The notes: generated by a model not told the origin, from the sequence alone. 64,000 bases of DNA from Oreocharis arfaki (GCA_013398015.1 VZRR01014243.1:310001-374000); one strand, 5' to 3'; positions 39,252-51,894 are shown, counted from the first letter of the stretch. A program made the numbers and translations.

Positions 39252-39257
39252 AGATGG
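39252..39257 (+). repeat. LTR target-site duplication, left copy (AGATGG)
   Basis: AGATGG directly before the LTR's TGT start. It is identical to 39899-39904 after the CA end. The match extends to 8 bp (CAAGATGG) if the preceding CA is counted. Confidence 0.75.
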
Positions 39258-39898
39258 TGTGGAGGCCGGTGGGTCTAATGAACAACCGATGAAAAGAGTC
39301 CGTTGTCGGGACAGCCCCTAGGAGATTCACTCCGTGGTCAGGGAGAGAAAGGCCTCTCCCAGAACGCTTTGTTTCACTATGCTGATGTACCCCAGTTCTG
39401 CTCCCCGGTGGGCTCATTGGCCTCCCCGCCCCCTTTTTACCTGCTCTAGTAAGTTCTCCTCCTTCCCTGTTCCCGCCATTGGCCTTTGTCTCCTCACCTC
39501 TCCCTCAGTTTCCTCATTAGCTCCCATACCCGAGCCCTGCCTATGTACCGCCCCTGTGCCCTCAGTTCATTGGTCCCTGATCCTTTCCCTCCCCTATATA
39601 TAAACTTAGACACCCTTTTTTTCTGGGTCTTTGGTTCCTGGATCCCTTTGTGGTGTAGTGTGGCTGTGATAAACCATCCCATGGAATACCGTACAAAGGA
39701 TCCCTCCTGCCTCTTTGTCTCCAGTGACACTGGAGAGCGATCCTGCTTTTGTGTCTGTGTGTGTCAGCATGCCCCCACCTGCTCAGGTGTGTCAAGGTGC
39801 CTGCTTGTGCTTGTGCTGGTGCTGCACCAGCCAAGCAGCTAAGGGACACTTCTTGGGAAGGATCCTGCACTCTTTCCACCGACCCCACCACAGCGTCA
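39258..39898 (+). mobile_element. Solo LTR of an endogenous retrovirus (641 bp)
   Basis: Begins TGTGGAGGCC, ends CAGCGTCA, and is flanked by the 6-bp direct repeat AGATGG, a size typical of alpha- and betaretrovirus-like elements. It is GC-richer than its surroundings. A TATA box (TATATATAAA, 39595-39604) is preceded by three inverted CCAAT boxes (ATTGG at 39416, 39478 and 39569), the layout of a U3 promoter on the plus strand; the transcript start would be near 39625-39635. GATAAA at 39668 is a weak candidate polyadenylation signal. No gag, pol or env sequence and no second LTR are nearby, so this is a solo LTR left by LTR-LTR recombination. The subfamily is not identified. The frames across it (such as 39486-39842) are not genes. 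Confidence 0.85.
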
Positions 39899-39904
39899 AG
39901 ATGG
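39899..39904 (+). repeat. LTR target-site duplication, right copy (AGATGG)
   Basis: Second copy of AGATGG, immediately after the terminal CA of the LTR. Confidence 0.75.
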
Positions 39905-42293
39905 TAACAAAGACAGTAACTTTACACAAAATTATAGTGGGAATGATTCAGATGGTTCCATGGATGAGTTTTTTCCCAACAAGTTTCTTAATATATCCTG
40001 TAAATCCTTATACAATTCATCAGTGTCCCATCTTACTCGCTTTATTGTACTTACGGTATTATTTGCACAAATGGTGCCAGACACGAGGAATACCCATAAG
40101 CAACTATATCAACAAATGTTAAAATAAAGAAGTCTGCAGGAGGAAAAGAGCGGAAAACATAATTTCTACATTGTTTTCTCCACATTGCTTCCCATTACAA
40201 AGTCTTACGTTGAACACCCCACACACAAACTCCCAGTTAGGAGCTTCCTTGCACAGACGTTAACAGATCTGGAGGGAGCCTTAAATTGAACAACAAACCC
40301 CTCCTCTCCAAAAGGAGTAAGACAGTTGAATTGCCATTTATCACAGAGTCATTGGACACTAAGATATGACATTTTGAAAGCAGTAAGTGCTAACCTTTAT
40401 TTGCTAAGATCAAAGGGTAGTTTGAGCAATTGTACCAGTGTTCTTGGGTACACTGATGAATCTTTTTTCCTGATCTCAGGTATTTTCACTGTTTTCATTT
40501 ATAATGCCAAGTAAGGTGTGGGTGCATACCTGAAAAAAAATCTGCTTTTAACAATGTGATTAAAGTCTATTATATTTAATTGTATTCATATTAATTAATG
40601 ACAGTATGTTACACTATTATATTAAATGCTAACATAAAAAGCATCCAGCTGACTGTTTTAAGAAATAAAAGAAATAGCAAACTGCTACATTGCATGGAAT
40701 GTAGTCACCTGAGGATGAGAGTTCAGGAGGCAATTGGAAAAGCCAGCTAGGATAAAAGAGAGAGGAACTTCAAAGATATCTGCAAAGGATTCACTCACTG
40801 CAAAGAGTGAGGAAAAAGAAAGAGATGTAGTCATAGATTACTAGAAGACCTGAGAACTAATGGACAGTTAGAGTGAATAAATACACTGAGGGATGGGAAA
40901 TTCTAACAGAATGCACTTCACACTATAGGAAACATAAGCCACTCTGAAGTGCCTCAGGAATTTCCTGCCTGCCTCCGTTTCTTTCTGGCAGGCCAGTCTT
41001 TCAGTGACAAAGCTGGTCTGCTAGGAGGTGACGTGGATGTCCAAAACCTTCACCCAGGCTGCTTTAATAACAGACTGTCTCAAGACACCACCAAGTCAGT
41101 GAAGAAGCTAGCAAAATGCATTTGACTTAGCACGGGTTCATATATTTCATATTAACCCCAAAATATACACAAAAATATTAATGCTTTCTTTATTGGCCAT
41201 ATAGAGTTTTCTTAAACTATGCTTTCCTCAGGTACAAACCTGCACCTTGTTTCCATGCCAAACAGATCCCAAAGACTGAAAGCATGGGTCTAGTGCATAC
41301 TTTGGAATAAATAAATAGAGAAAGGATATTTTGTCATATATGCAAGTATATGTATATATAAACATACACGTATTTTTATCATTATAGCATGCTAAACACT
41401 GACAAAAAATGACTCCAAGATATTTTTTAGTTTTGGGAATGTACAATTCAAAGTTGCCGAGATCATCTGTAGGAAGTGCAAATGTGTTATTTCTGACACT
41501 AGATGGCAGGAGATTGAAGTAAATTGTTTCCGTGGGTCAGAATAGCCTTCTTAATAAAGCAGTTTAAAAGACAAATGCCTGACATTTTGTTTATCAGGTG
41601 ATCAAGTCAAATGGAGAGTATAGAGAGGATTCTGAAATAAAGCAGAACAGATTTATAAGTTTTTAAAGCTAAAATGTTTCTCAGAGAATGACTGTTCAAA
41701 CACAGACTTGTAAGCTCAGTAATTAAATGGAGTTCACAAAAGGTTAAAAAAAAGGTGGAACTTATTCTACAAATTTCTAACCCCAGTGAAGTTCTTCCAG
41801 GTGTGGTTAGAAGCTGGTTGAGTCTCACTTTCACATTCATCAAGTGTTTTGTTGGTCTGTTTTTATCAAAACTATACTTTAGAGCAGTTACCAGCTACAC
41901 CCATCACACAGGGCTGGGTGTAAGATATTATGTAAGATAATACAGAGCCAGTAACATAATACAGTGCCAGACTAGCTGGCACTTTTCACTATTCATTAAG
42001 TGCCCTTTGAAAATGGTGAGTATCATTATACCTCTTTTCCAGACAGGGAAACTTAAGCTGGGGAAGACGATTTAATTTGTGAAGGATCATCATCAGGCTA
42101 GCAGCAAGGTCCAGTCAAAAACGTAAATCCCTCAGATTCTTGGCCTCAGGTTCTAGGCACTGCCTTCCAACAGCATGGTAAATACCCATGAAAAAAAAAA
42201 GATTCTGGCATCTTTTGTCATCTAGTAAATTTTCTTTCATATTGATATTTTATATGCAATGAGTGATCATCATAAGCTTCTGGTATCTGAACA
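39905..42293. other. Intergenic DNA between LTR and next CR1
   Basis: AT-rich, no genes seen. A TA/TG-rich low-complexity patch lies around 41336-41372 and a CTCF-like motif at 41496-41509. Confidence 0.55.
41496..41509 (+). promoter_or_regulatory. CTCF-like core motif, plus orientation
   Basis: ACACTAGATGGCAG matches the CTCF core (CCASYAGRKGGCRS) at 13 of 14 positions, missing only the first C. It points away from the 29.4 kb motif. Motif evidence only. Confidence 0.45.
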
Positions 42294-42604
42294 GGGCCTA
42301 GAGGGAAGCCAGAGAGGGACTCTTCATCAGGAATTGTAGTGATAGGACAAGGAGCAATGAGTGCAAATTGAAAAAGGGGAAATTTAGGTTAGATATTGGG
42401 AAGAAATTTTTTACTGTGAGAGTAGTCAGACACTGGAACAGATTGCCTAGGAAGATGGTGGATACCCAAGCCCTGGTGGTCTTCAAAGTCAGGTTGGATA
42501 AAGCCTTGAGTAGCTTGGTCTTGTGGGAGGTGTCCCTGCACGTGGAAGGAGTCATTGGGACTAGATGATCTCTAAGATCCATTTCAACACCTGATTCTAT
42601 GACT
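42294..42604 (+). repeat. CR1 LINE 3' end, plus orientation
   Basis: Runs from 'agggcctagagggaagccag' through 'tagtgataggacaaggagca', 'actggaacagattgcctagg' and 'ttgtgggaggtgtccctgca' to 'gggactagatgatctctaag' and ACCTGATTCTATGACTGG. Same 3' architecture as the copy at 24.3 kb. Confidence 0.9.
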
Positions 42605-45600
42605 GGAAGTCCAAGCAGCCTTTGCTGATGAGAACAGGCCTAGTCCCAGTCTCCTACTAAACTACTTCAGCTGATGGTCCCTTCCACATTTATTATGGAT
42701 CCTAGCAAATAGAGGACACTTGTCTTAGATATTATAAATTATCTATTTACAGGTATCATATTGAATTTAAACCACCCAAATGATTCTAATTCACGATTCC
42801 TGTACTTTTTGCACTGTTTCAGTTTGTGTAAGTGCCTTCCAGTAGCCATTTTTGCATTTATTTCCAAATCACAAATGAAAATCCTAGATCAGATTTATTA
42901 CACATATCTATGGAGCCTTGCTTAGATGGTTCCCATTAATTACAATTTCCTTTGTTCACCTGCTAACATGTCTCTTAACCTGTGAATTTGCACTTTATTG
43001 ATATTGCATACAGCTATTCTTGATCTGTGCTATTCAGAACAGAGAGCAATATGAAATCGTGTATTGTACTTCTAAAAAGTTGGAATTTATTGCACCTACA
43101 TGGCAATAAATCCAGCTCCCAGAGGGGTAGCTTATGCTTGTGAACAAGTGTCAAATATACTTGATTTAAATGCTTTGATGTACTTTTTTCACCATCCATA
43201 CTAACATTACTTTCCCTCCAATCCTCAGATTTTTTTTCTAATTGCACTCTGTGTAAACCACTCCTCCGTCTTCCCTAGGACTTCAGAAAAACAACCTTAC
43301 CTGGATCAGCTACTCTGCCTTTGTACTACGTAACATGGAATAGTATTTGACTTTTCCATAAACTTTTCAGAGATCCATTATTTATCTAAAATCATGAAAG
43401 GTCAGGATACAACTTCTCTGGCAATGATGGTTAATATTTTCTTTATCCCTTATTAGATATTGTTCATGGTCTTCCCTGATCACTGCTCAAACAATTCCCA
43501 GTTCTCTTGAGGTATTAGATTATAATGTTGATTGTTGCTACTTTACAAATACAGGACAGATTTTGCTATTGAACACTTATGTTAATTCTGCATGATTATT
43601 AATAATTTAACCATCAAGCAGTGCCTCTTTGCTACAGCTAGGATTTATTTATGTATTTAAGCCCTTTTGTTCTTAGGCTTGCCTGTCATTAATTTCTTCC
43701 TGATGGTTTTAAATACTCTTATAAGTCAGAATTTATGAAGTGTAGAATATGTGTATCCATTGGTATATATTTCTCTTTTTTTTCTTGTTGCATATTGCTT
43801 TTTCCTTTTTAATCACTGCACCTATTTCACTACTAAACCAGGATGAACTTTTAGGCAGTACTGTCCTATTTCCTGGGAAATAGAAATCATTGAATGATGT
43901 CTTCAGGCCATAAAATAAACTGTTCTCAAAGGTTATTCAATTCAATACAGTTTCTATTTTCGTTTATTATGGAGGTATTTAGTAAATAACATATTTTTCA
44001 TTTGGCCCTTAACAAATCCAAATCAGTATCCTTCCTATGCTTTATCAATATGATGATCCACAAATGTTCAAGACCCTGTGATTCTTTCTTAATCAGCTTA
44101 CAGACAGGTAATAGTGTGTCTATTGTGAAAGATCTTATTGTTTGTTATGCTTTTTACTCTCTCTGCCCTCACTAGATGGGTCAAAAGTGGTTTCTCTACA
44201 GTAGAGTAACTGGGGTTTTTTGAGGCATAACAGAGGAAGACTCTATTAGACATCAATTATCTGCATTTCTGGCAGGTAGCTGAAAATACTGACAGAATGT
44301 GCCACTGCTTCTAAACCACGTGTTGGAATTTGGAACATCAAAGATGTGTGAAATGAAAGGAAATATCATGGCACTTCTCTTGTTCTTGAGGGTAAGAATG
44401 TATTCTAGCAGTGGGATGGTACAACCTTCAGAGAGCTGTGTGGCAATTTCCTCTTGAGTACTGACCTTTCTAAGTGTTAGAGAAAGCTCTAGATTATCAG
44501 TTTAAATCCTTGGATTTAATCCAGGAGAACAGTCTCTGAGCTAAGAGATTTTTTGCTATGGAAACAGTTTCCATGGTGCATGGATGGTCTAATTCTATCA
44601 GATATATCAACCAATCTGACAAAATTTGACCAAAGTATATGCAGACTAATTTTATATTGTCTTCAAAACAACAATATTCTCAGATGCAGTCACTTGTTCA
44701 TATCCAGTGATAGCTGCGTGACAGAATGCAAAAGGGTATTACACCAAAATACTTCCATATTAATGAAGATGTTACTTGGCAAAACTATCCTTTTCATAAG
44801 GATCTTCACTACTAAGTTTTGCACTCGTAGAGGGCAGAAAACTGTGATTCATTTCCAGGGGAAAGGTCCCACAGCTCTTTTTTCGGTGCCTTAGAATAAG
44901 GAGAGTTTTCACTCTATGGAGCCCAGATTCAAAACTTGCCTGGTATGTCAGGCACAAGCTGTGGGCAGAAAAGCAGGACACTAACTGGGCTGGAAAAACA
45001 AACAAACATACAAATATTTAGAGTTTCGCAAGATAGTTGAACTGAGAATAGAATAATTGAGCTGATAATGAATTTGAATTGGGTTTTTTTACCTGGAGAA
45101 CTTACCTACTATACTTCAGCTGCCCATATATCTGAGCTAAATGTCACCACAAAGGATTATCCCACTTCTACAGTCACACAGAGATTGGAGGATGATATGT
45201 GAAACTCTTTATTTCTTAACACAGTGTTGAGAAACAACAGAGAAAGTCATCACTTGGTTAACAAGTTGACATCTGCTGATTGACTACTCAGGGAAGAAAA
45301 ACAGTTTAACAGACTCCTAAGGAGTAAAGGTATTTTCTACTCTGCTTGTCTCCTCCTGCTCTGTGTTTTCACATGGTTACCTCTTTGGACAGTAACACAA
45401 CAGCTGAAAAGCCTTTTTCTTCCTTGATATATTGCTTCCAGGTTGGGATTTTTTTGTTTCTCCAACAGTGGCACAGCCTATCAAGAGATAAGTCCATTTT
45501 TACGTTGGCAGGGGGTGAGTGGCATGTGTCATTTGTTTATGAAGGGAATTTTAATCAATCGAAGGAAAAATAAAGTGAAAAAAATTGCACATCTGTGTGT

Positions 45601-47616
45601 CAACCACTGCTGTCATGCCAGAAATCACATTTAAGAGAGCAACGAGTGAAGACTACATGCTACCTGAGTTACAAAACACTAGGTACTTGTTCTAAAGAAG
45701 AAAAAGAGATACTGCACTCAGATCATGTACTGCAGGGACTAGCTTAGACACCACATTCTGCCTACCATTGACAAAGAGAAAAAGCTAAACTGTAATCTAA
45801 AATATTCTTTAACTGTAGCCCGTGTCCTTCCTGCACTGTCATGCTCTGTGAAACAGCATCACCAACATGGATGTCAGGTGAAAAAAATGCTTGACAAGCC
45901 CTGGATGAAAACATTAATGGACATCTTCAGCAATTTTTTCTTTCTTTAAACAAACAGTTTTCCATACTCCGTCTTTGTAAAGAGTTTTACAGTTTTCTGT
46001 TGTTCTTTAAAATGTTTAAATTAAATGAGTATGTTTAAAGGATCACATTTAAAGGAAGGACTCCCCAACAGAAGATTACAAGAGGTGGCCTTTCAGTGAA
46101 AATATATGGATCCCACAACTTCCAGCAGATGATGAAATTATGAAATTCTCATGATAAAGTTCTTTCCTAAATCAAAATTTTGTAAAGTCACCTCTTGTTA
46201 AATCAGTAGAATATTGGTCAAAATAACTCAGTGGCTGTAAAATTCAACTAGTGTTAATCACGAATATGGGGGGTTGAGTTCAGATTATTTTTTTGGAATT
46301 GTATTTCCATATTCATGGCTACAATGCAACTTCTGGTCCCTGCAAGCTCCTGCCACCCTGCCTTTTCTGGCTTTGTAGCCACTTGCCTCTGTTTTGAGCT
46401 GCCATGTTATGTGTGCCTTCACTGTGTCAGCCACCAAGCTGGAGAGGATGAACAGACACGTCAAGGAGCAGAAAAAGGCAGATCCCTGTGGGCTGGGAGC
46501 ATTAGGGTCTCCCAGGGCAGCCCCAGCCTCAGGATGTGGGCCTGGCTTGATGGGGCCCATGGCCAGGCAGGGCTGTGGGGAGCTGGGGACCAGCTCTGCT
46601 GTGGCATCACTGGGGCAGGGACTGACATGGGGCCCTGGGCTGTGGGCAGGGCTGGGGGAGCTCTGGGCAGATGAAGGCAGGGCCAGCAGTGCTCTCGGGG
46701 CTCTGGCAGTTCTCTATTTCTCAACTGAAACCATTCCCTCTCATAGTCCAACTGACATGCATCCACTTTTTTTAGGAGTTGCTGACAGATAGGTGGTGTG
46801 ATCTCACCGTAGTGTTGCCTGCTTGTAAGACCCACGGATGCTTGCATTAAACATGCTTTTGGGGTTCCCCTTGTTTTCCCCCTCTGGCATATTTCACCAG
46901 ATCTAGACTTTATTCCTTGGCTTTTTAATGTTTCAGGACTGACAGAACTCTGTAATACCAGTATTTTTCACTATTCATATTTTCCAGTCTTTTCAGCATT
47001 TTTCAGCATTCAAGTTGCATAAAGCTCTGAAGTACATGCTACCTAATTATATAGTTTCAAGCTATTGAGGCATCCAAATTTGAAGGAGGACAATGAAAAT
47101 ATCATTTCAGGCACAGATGGTAAAATGACCTGATAATTATGAGGCAATGTTAAGGGTGAGAAATAGAGGAGGAGGGAAGACACTTTTCATGCCAGTGCAG
47201 CTGACAGATAAATTAACAACTCCATAGTTTCTGCTTCACCTACCTCCAGTACGATAGTCTACGTAATGTTCCCTTTCCTCTCAGAAGATATAATAATAGT
47301 TCAGTGCAGAATGTCTTCAGCTAGGAGTTGTCTGGGGAGTCACACAGAACACCATTGTACTGAATGTACTGTTTCAGAAGTACCTTTTCCTTCTCAATAT
47401 TTTCACACGTGTATATATGGCATATGCCAATTGTTATAAATAAATATTGGGCACCTGCCATCTTTTGTGGGCAGTAGCAGCTATAGAGCAGTGCTGATTC
47501 AGAAGGTTTCTAGCAGTGTTTCAAAATAAACACTGTTATCATTTTTCTTTCTTCTCAACATTGTAACTGGGTCTCCAATGATTGCAAATAATGTATATTT
47601 TAAAACTAAATACTGA
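42605..47616. other. Intergenic DNA with one GC-rich block
   Basis: Mostly featureless AT-rich sequence. The exception is the GC-rich segment at about 46310-46715, listed separately. No coding exon is recognised. Confidence 0.55.
46310..46715. other. GC-rich, CpG-poor block of unknown origin
   Basis: The composition shifts to G-rich on the plus strand with almost no CpG, so it is not a CpG island. Overlapping open frames of 119-132 codons on both strands follow from the scarcity of stop codons in such DNA. A G-quadruplex motif (five G runs separated by 2-4 bases) lies at 46629-46658. I do not recognise a gene or transposon. It could be a decayed LTR or other old insertion: an ATTAAA lies about 130 bp downstream at 46848, but no TG...CA ends or duplication could be fixed. 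Confidence 0.4.
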
Positions 47617-47717
47617 ACATACAGTGGAGCTGGCAGTGCTCAGTTAATGGTTGGACTTATTGATCTTAGAGATCTTTTCCAACCTCAATGATTCTATAAT
47701 TTTATGATTTTATGACA
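47617..47717 (+). repeat. CR1 LINE 3' end, short, plus orientation
   Basis: Contains 'ggcagtgctcagttaatggt', 'tggacttattgatcttagag' and 'ttttccaacctcaatgattc', then three degenerate terminal repeats (ATTCTATAATTTTATGATTTTATGAC). About 100 bp. Confidence 0.8.
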
Positions 47718-50700
47718 TAAAATCTTTCATTGGGCATATGTCACTACCCTTGGAGCAAAAGAAGTGAGACTGTAACTAAGCCCAAGTACACTCAGACAAG
47801 TTTGAGACTCTGGGAACTAAAATGTTTGCCTTTAAATCAGAAGTACAATCTAATATAAATTCACAAATTCCATATGTTTTAGTGGTTATAGTCATGGAAT
47901 CCAAATGCTAGATTTACAGTTGCCACAGACTTGCTCTTACTCTTGGGATAAGTCATTCAGCCCCTGTGTATCTTAGTATGCACAACAAAACAACTCCAAA
48001 ATACTGGTTACATGGAGTTAGAGGAAGGCTGAGCTCTTTAACTACTGTAAAGTACAGAAATTCAAAGAAGGATGGAGAAATGTGCAATACAAGTGCAATG
48101 TGTTACTACACACAAATCATTTGTACAGAAAGTAAATGCGCATGATTTGTAAAGGAGACACGAGAAATTTTTAAATTGTCGTCTTCATATTTCCCCAGCA
48201 TGAAATTTTAAGCAGAACAGAAAAGACAGAGGAATCTCTTGCCTAATAAAAGGCTGTATTTTCACTCAAACAAAAATCCTGTAAGTTCAGATATAAGGAA
48301 TATTTTTAATGTTGTTTTTTTATGCGTATTAGCAGGGGTAGAGATATCTGAGACAAAGTCCACATACACTGCAATTTGTTTATCCAGTTATATACACCCG
48401 TTATTTGTCATGACCAATGCTTTTTTTTCAGAACACTTGGCCAAAAGTCTGAAACCAAGTTGCCACGTGTCTTAAGGCAGAATCTCAAGACACAAGCTTT
48501 TCTTCACAATGGTGCCTGCTGCAGAGCCTTTAAAGATTTTTTTCTCCTATGGTTAGTTCTAAGAATTCCATACGTATAAAGAAACCTATGAACAAAATTA
48601 TGGGAGTCGTTCAAAGACTAAAATTATACGAAGGAACGGGCTCATCAGGTTTGTAATACTGTGCTCTGATGTTATCTATCAGTATGGTTCCTAAAGGCTT
48701 CTATGGAGGGTTGATCTGTTGATGAATTGTCTATTATACATCTGTTTTCCTTCAGCTGCTTCTAAAGCACACCCATATTTGTCTCTCTATTCTACAAAAC
48801 AGAAAAAATATTTAACCTGTATTCCTGTCCTCCTGCAGAATAACAGAATAACAGAAGACAGAAATTCTCTAAGTGCAATTGTTCCATTCTTTCACTTAAT
48901 TTAACCATTTAATGCAAGTTCAGTGCCATTGACACAAATGCAAATACAATTTTTCAGTTATGGTAATGCAGCATCCCAAAGTAAGTTGAAGACAGAAGGT
49001 CAAATCCTTAATTGCAAAACTCCTTCCTTCTATACTTGTACTTCATTTTAGTAAGAAAATTACATCTGAATACCCTCCAAGGCAGTGTTAAGCACTGGTT
49101 CATTGTAACAAAACTGTCTCAGGTACCAACAGCAGCCTGTCTCTGATAGTGCAAATCCCAGAACAACACGAATAACCAACCCCTAGGAGTGGGCAATTCT
49201 AAGGTTATCAGGTCTCTGTTGCTACAGTAACACTTCTGACTACACAGAGTGGTTAGTTAAGGCTAACTAGCCCTGGCACTCATGCATGGGTTATATCGCA
49301 TTCGTTCTTTTAAACCACAAATCTACTCTAGAATATAACCAGCAGGGCTACTTTTACTGTCTTTCATCTGACAAGGTCTCTGTGGGAGTTAAAAGAAATG
49401 GAGACCAGATCTTGAAAAGGACATTGCACTCAATCAACTTCAATCTTTTTTAATGAGTTATAACAGAGAAAATGCCAGCATGAACACGCTTAGTCTAATT
49501 TATCATTAATGGGTATGATTTAAACTAGAAAATGCAAACACTTTTTAAGCTCCTGTTTCTGAACTGTTATGTGTCTAACAAATGTGCAGCAAGGATTGTT
49601 TATTCAAGCCAATGCAACCTTCTCATGAAGGTCAGAGTTGGGACAACTCAAAGATATAAAACATGCTTATAAGAAGCTAATGCCCTTTTTCTTCTCTTCC
49701 CAATAAGTGGCATGTTCTAAAGTCTAGGTACCAAATGTAGGCTGCCTGCCCACTCACTTAAAATGAAGCCTTTCTTGTTTCCACGCTGTGTAGAATTGCC
49801 TCTGTTTCAGCAGCGTGTGCTCCTTGTAAAGTGTAGGAGGCTGTGATAAATCCCACAACTTGATTCATTAGGAGGGGAAACAATATCTCAGTTTGCTCTC
49901 TTCTGTTCCATCCGAAGCTGTTATTACTACCAAGCTGCCTCTGCAGCTGGCAATTTCTCTTTCCTATTCCAAGAAGAGAAGGAACAGAAACTCTGTTTTT
50001 CTTGGTCTCCAATCCTTTGCTTGGCTGGGTGCAGGTTTGATAGCCCCATCTTGTTGAGAAAGGAGACTTACCACGTGTGTAACTTCCAGGCTCCACTACA
50101 GTGTTTTATTCCTTTCCCAGCTGCCAGCATGACAGACTTCCAGCCCTCCCTCCAGTATGCCCTGCAACACAGTGCAATTGAAACTGATGGATCAAGGCGA
50201 CACCAATGGACCTGCATCCGCCTCGCTATCCCTACCTCGTCAAAGCCCTTTTTGGTACTTTTGAGCTATTTCTTTCTCCAGCTTCTCCACAGCTTTAAAA
50301 GCTTACATTAAAATTATATTTAAAATGTATTTTAAACTTCCAGAAGTAGTACATATTAGCAAAGGTAGCGACACCTTTTATTTGAGTAGTTATTCCCCAT
50401 TTTGTTATTTTCCTTCACTATTTAATTTTGGTGCATGAATTCCCTTTGTATAACTTCTTGCATTTTACTTTCAGAGAATGTTGCAGGAAGGCAGGATTTA
50501 AGACCGAATCCTAGAGCCACAGAAGCCCATAATTGCATTCTCCCTTACTCAAATGAAGCCAAGTTTTCCTCTTGAAAGCAAAAATTTTTAGAATAATAGC
50601 CAAACTATTCTACAAAGAGATGCCAAAAGTAAAATTCTTACTAACTCCAATGGAGCCAGGTTTTCATCTGGAAAGCAAATACTTTAGAACAATAGCCAAA

Positions 50701-51894
50701 CTACATTTTAAAAACATTTAAATAAATTAGTGTATTTCCCAATGCACTTCAGGTGTAGCGGGGATACACAGTCAGAAAAGTAAATGTGTAATAAAGCAGC
50801 GGGTTTTGCTTTAATATCATACTCATGCCCTTCAAAAGTCACTTGCTCGACTTTACCTTTGAAGTCACTTCTGAACAGAGAGAAGAGCTTTTATTAAACA
50901 GGTGTTTGTAAAGTTGAAGTTGCTTTTATTATAAGACTGAAGATTCACAGAACAGATTTGGGGGCTTGCCTGTAGTTAATGGAAAGTTTTCAACAAGAGA
51001 TGTACAGTGTGTAAGCACACACACATACACATTCACGTCTGCATATTCTCACCAGAAATAAATTTGAGATTTTAAGTGGGGCATGTTATGGGGAGGATGG
51101 GAGGCTCAAGGGAGAGAACACCAATAACCAGACAGGAGAGGATAATCCTGCCTTGGACAAAGTCTTTTCCACCTCCAGACTCTATCACACAACTAGTGTC
51201 AGATTTGGTGCCAGCATGAAAAAGAGACAAAGGAAAATGCTTGTTTGCCTTTCAGCCAGAGAATACAAAGTGTGTGTGGTTTAATACAGTCCTTTTCCAA
51301 AAGGCTCCCTGTGTTTCTGAAACATTAACAGGGATTTACAGTAGTTCTCACACGTTCAAATGTCAGCTGGTTCTATTTGTCTACAGCCCACTCGTTCATT
51401 TTGCTGTCAGAGAGGCTGAGAATCGGTTGGGTTTGAAACACATTTTACTTCTTTTTAGTAAATGCAACATAAAGGCATCAAAGGGGCTATCCATTTATTC
51501 CATACTGGCATTATATTTTACCTACATTTTCTTTAACTGGAATTCCATGTGTTTTCTATAAACTACAATTATTTGCAGCGAAATTCTTCCCATTTTCCTT
51601 GTTATTCTCAGTGCTCCAATGGCTTATCTCTACAAGGATCTTTCATCCTCACCAGTGTGGAAGAGAGAGTAAAAGTCCAGTTTTAAAAACATGCTTGGCT
51701 TTTAATTTACTCTATCGTACTAGTGTCTCTTCCATTCTCGCTACTCAGACCCAAGATTTTTGGCCGCACGGGTAACTTGAAATCCCACTTTCTCCTCCCT
51801 TTATGGTTCCTAATGGACTCTCTATCACTCTTTGTTTCATGGAAGCGTGTTTCTGCCCTCTCATCAGCCTCCGCTCTTGCCCAGCCGGGGAAAT
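47718..51894. other. Intergenic DNA upstream of CPA6
   Basis: AT-rich. Contains a diverged tandem duplication of about 70 bp (50545-50614 and 50638-50708) and a short CpG-retaining open segment at 50121-50311 behind an acceptor-like pyrimidine tract, treated as a hypothesis only. A 112-codon minus-strand frame at 49758-50096 has no recognised similarity. No repeats of the CR1 or LTR type are seen. Confidence 0.5.
50545..50708 (+). repeat. Diverged local duplication (two ~70-bp units)
   Basis: The blocks 'aatgaagccaagttttcct' / 'gaataatagccaaactat' and 'aatggagccaggttttcat' / 'gaacaatagccaaactac' are clearly alike and about 97 bp apart. Scattered substitutions show the duplication is old. Confidence 0.65.

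Noticed and set aside
39486..39842. 118-codon frame inside the LTR as a retroviral or host protein
   Set aside because: It crosses the U3 promoter, TATA box and U5 region of a solo LTR; no retroviral protein motif is present.
46315..46847. Three overlapping frames of 119-132 codons on both strands
   Set aside because: Explained by the scarcity of stop codons in a GC-rich block; no family resemblance in any frame.
49758..50096. 112-codon minus-strand frame as a small gene
   Set aside because: No recognisable motif, no promoter or splice context, ordinary composition. Long frames of this size are expected by chance in 64 kb.
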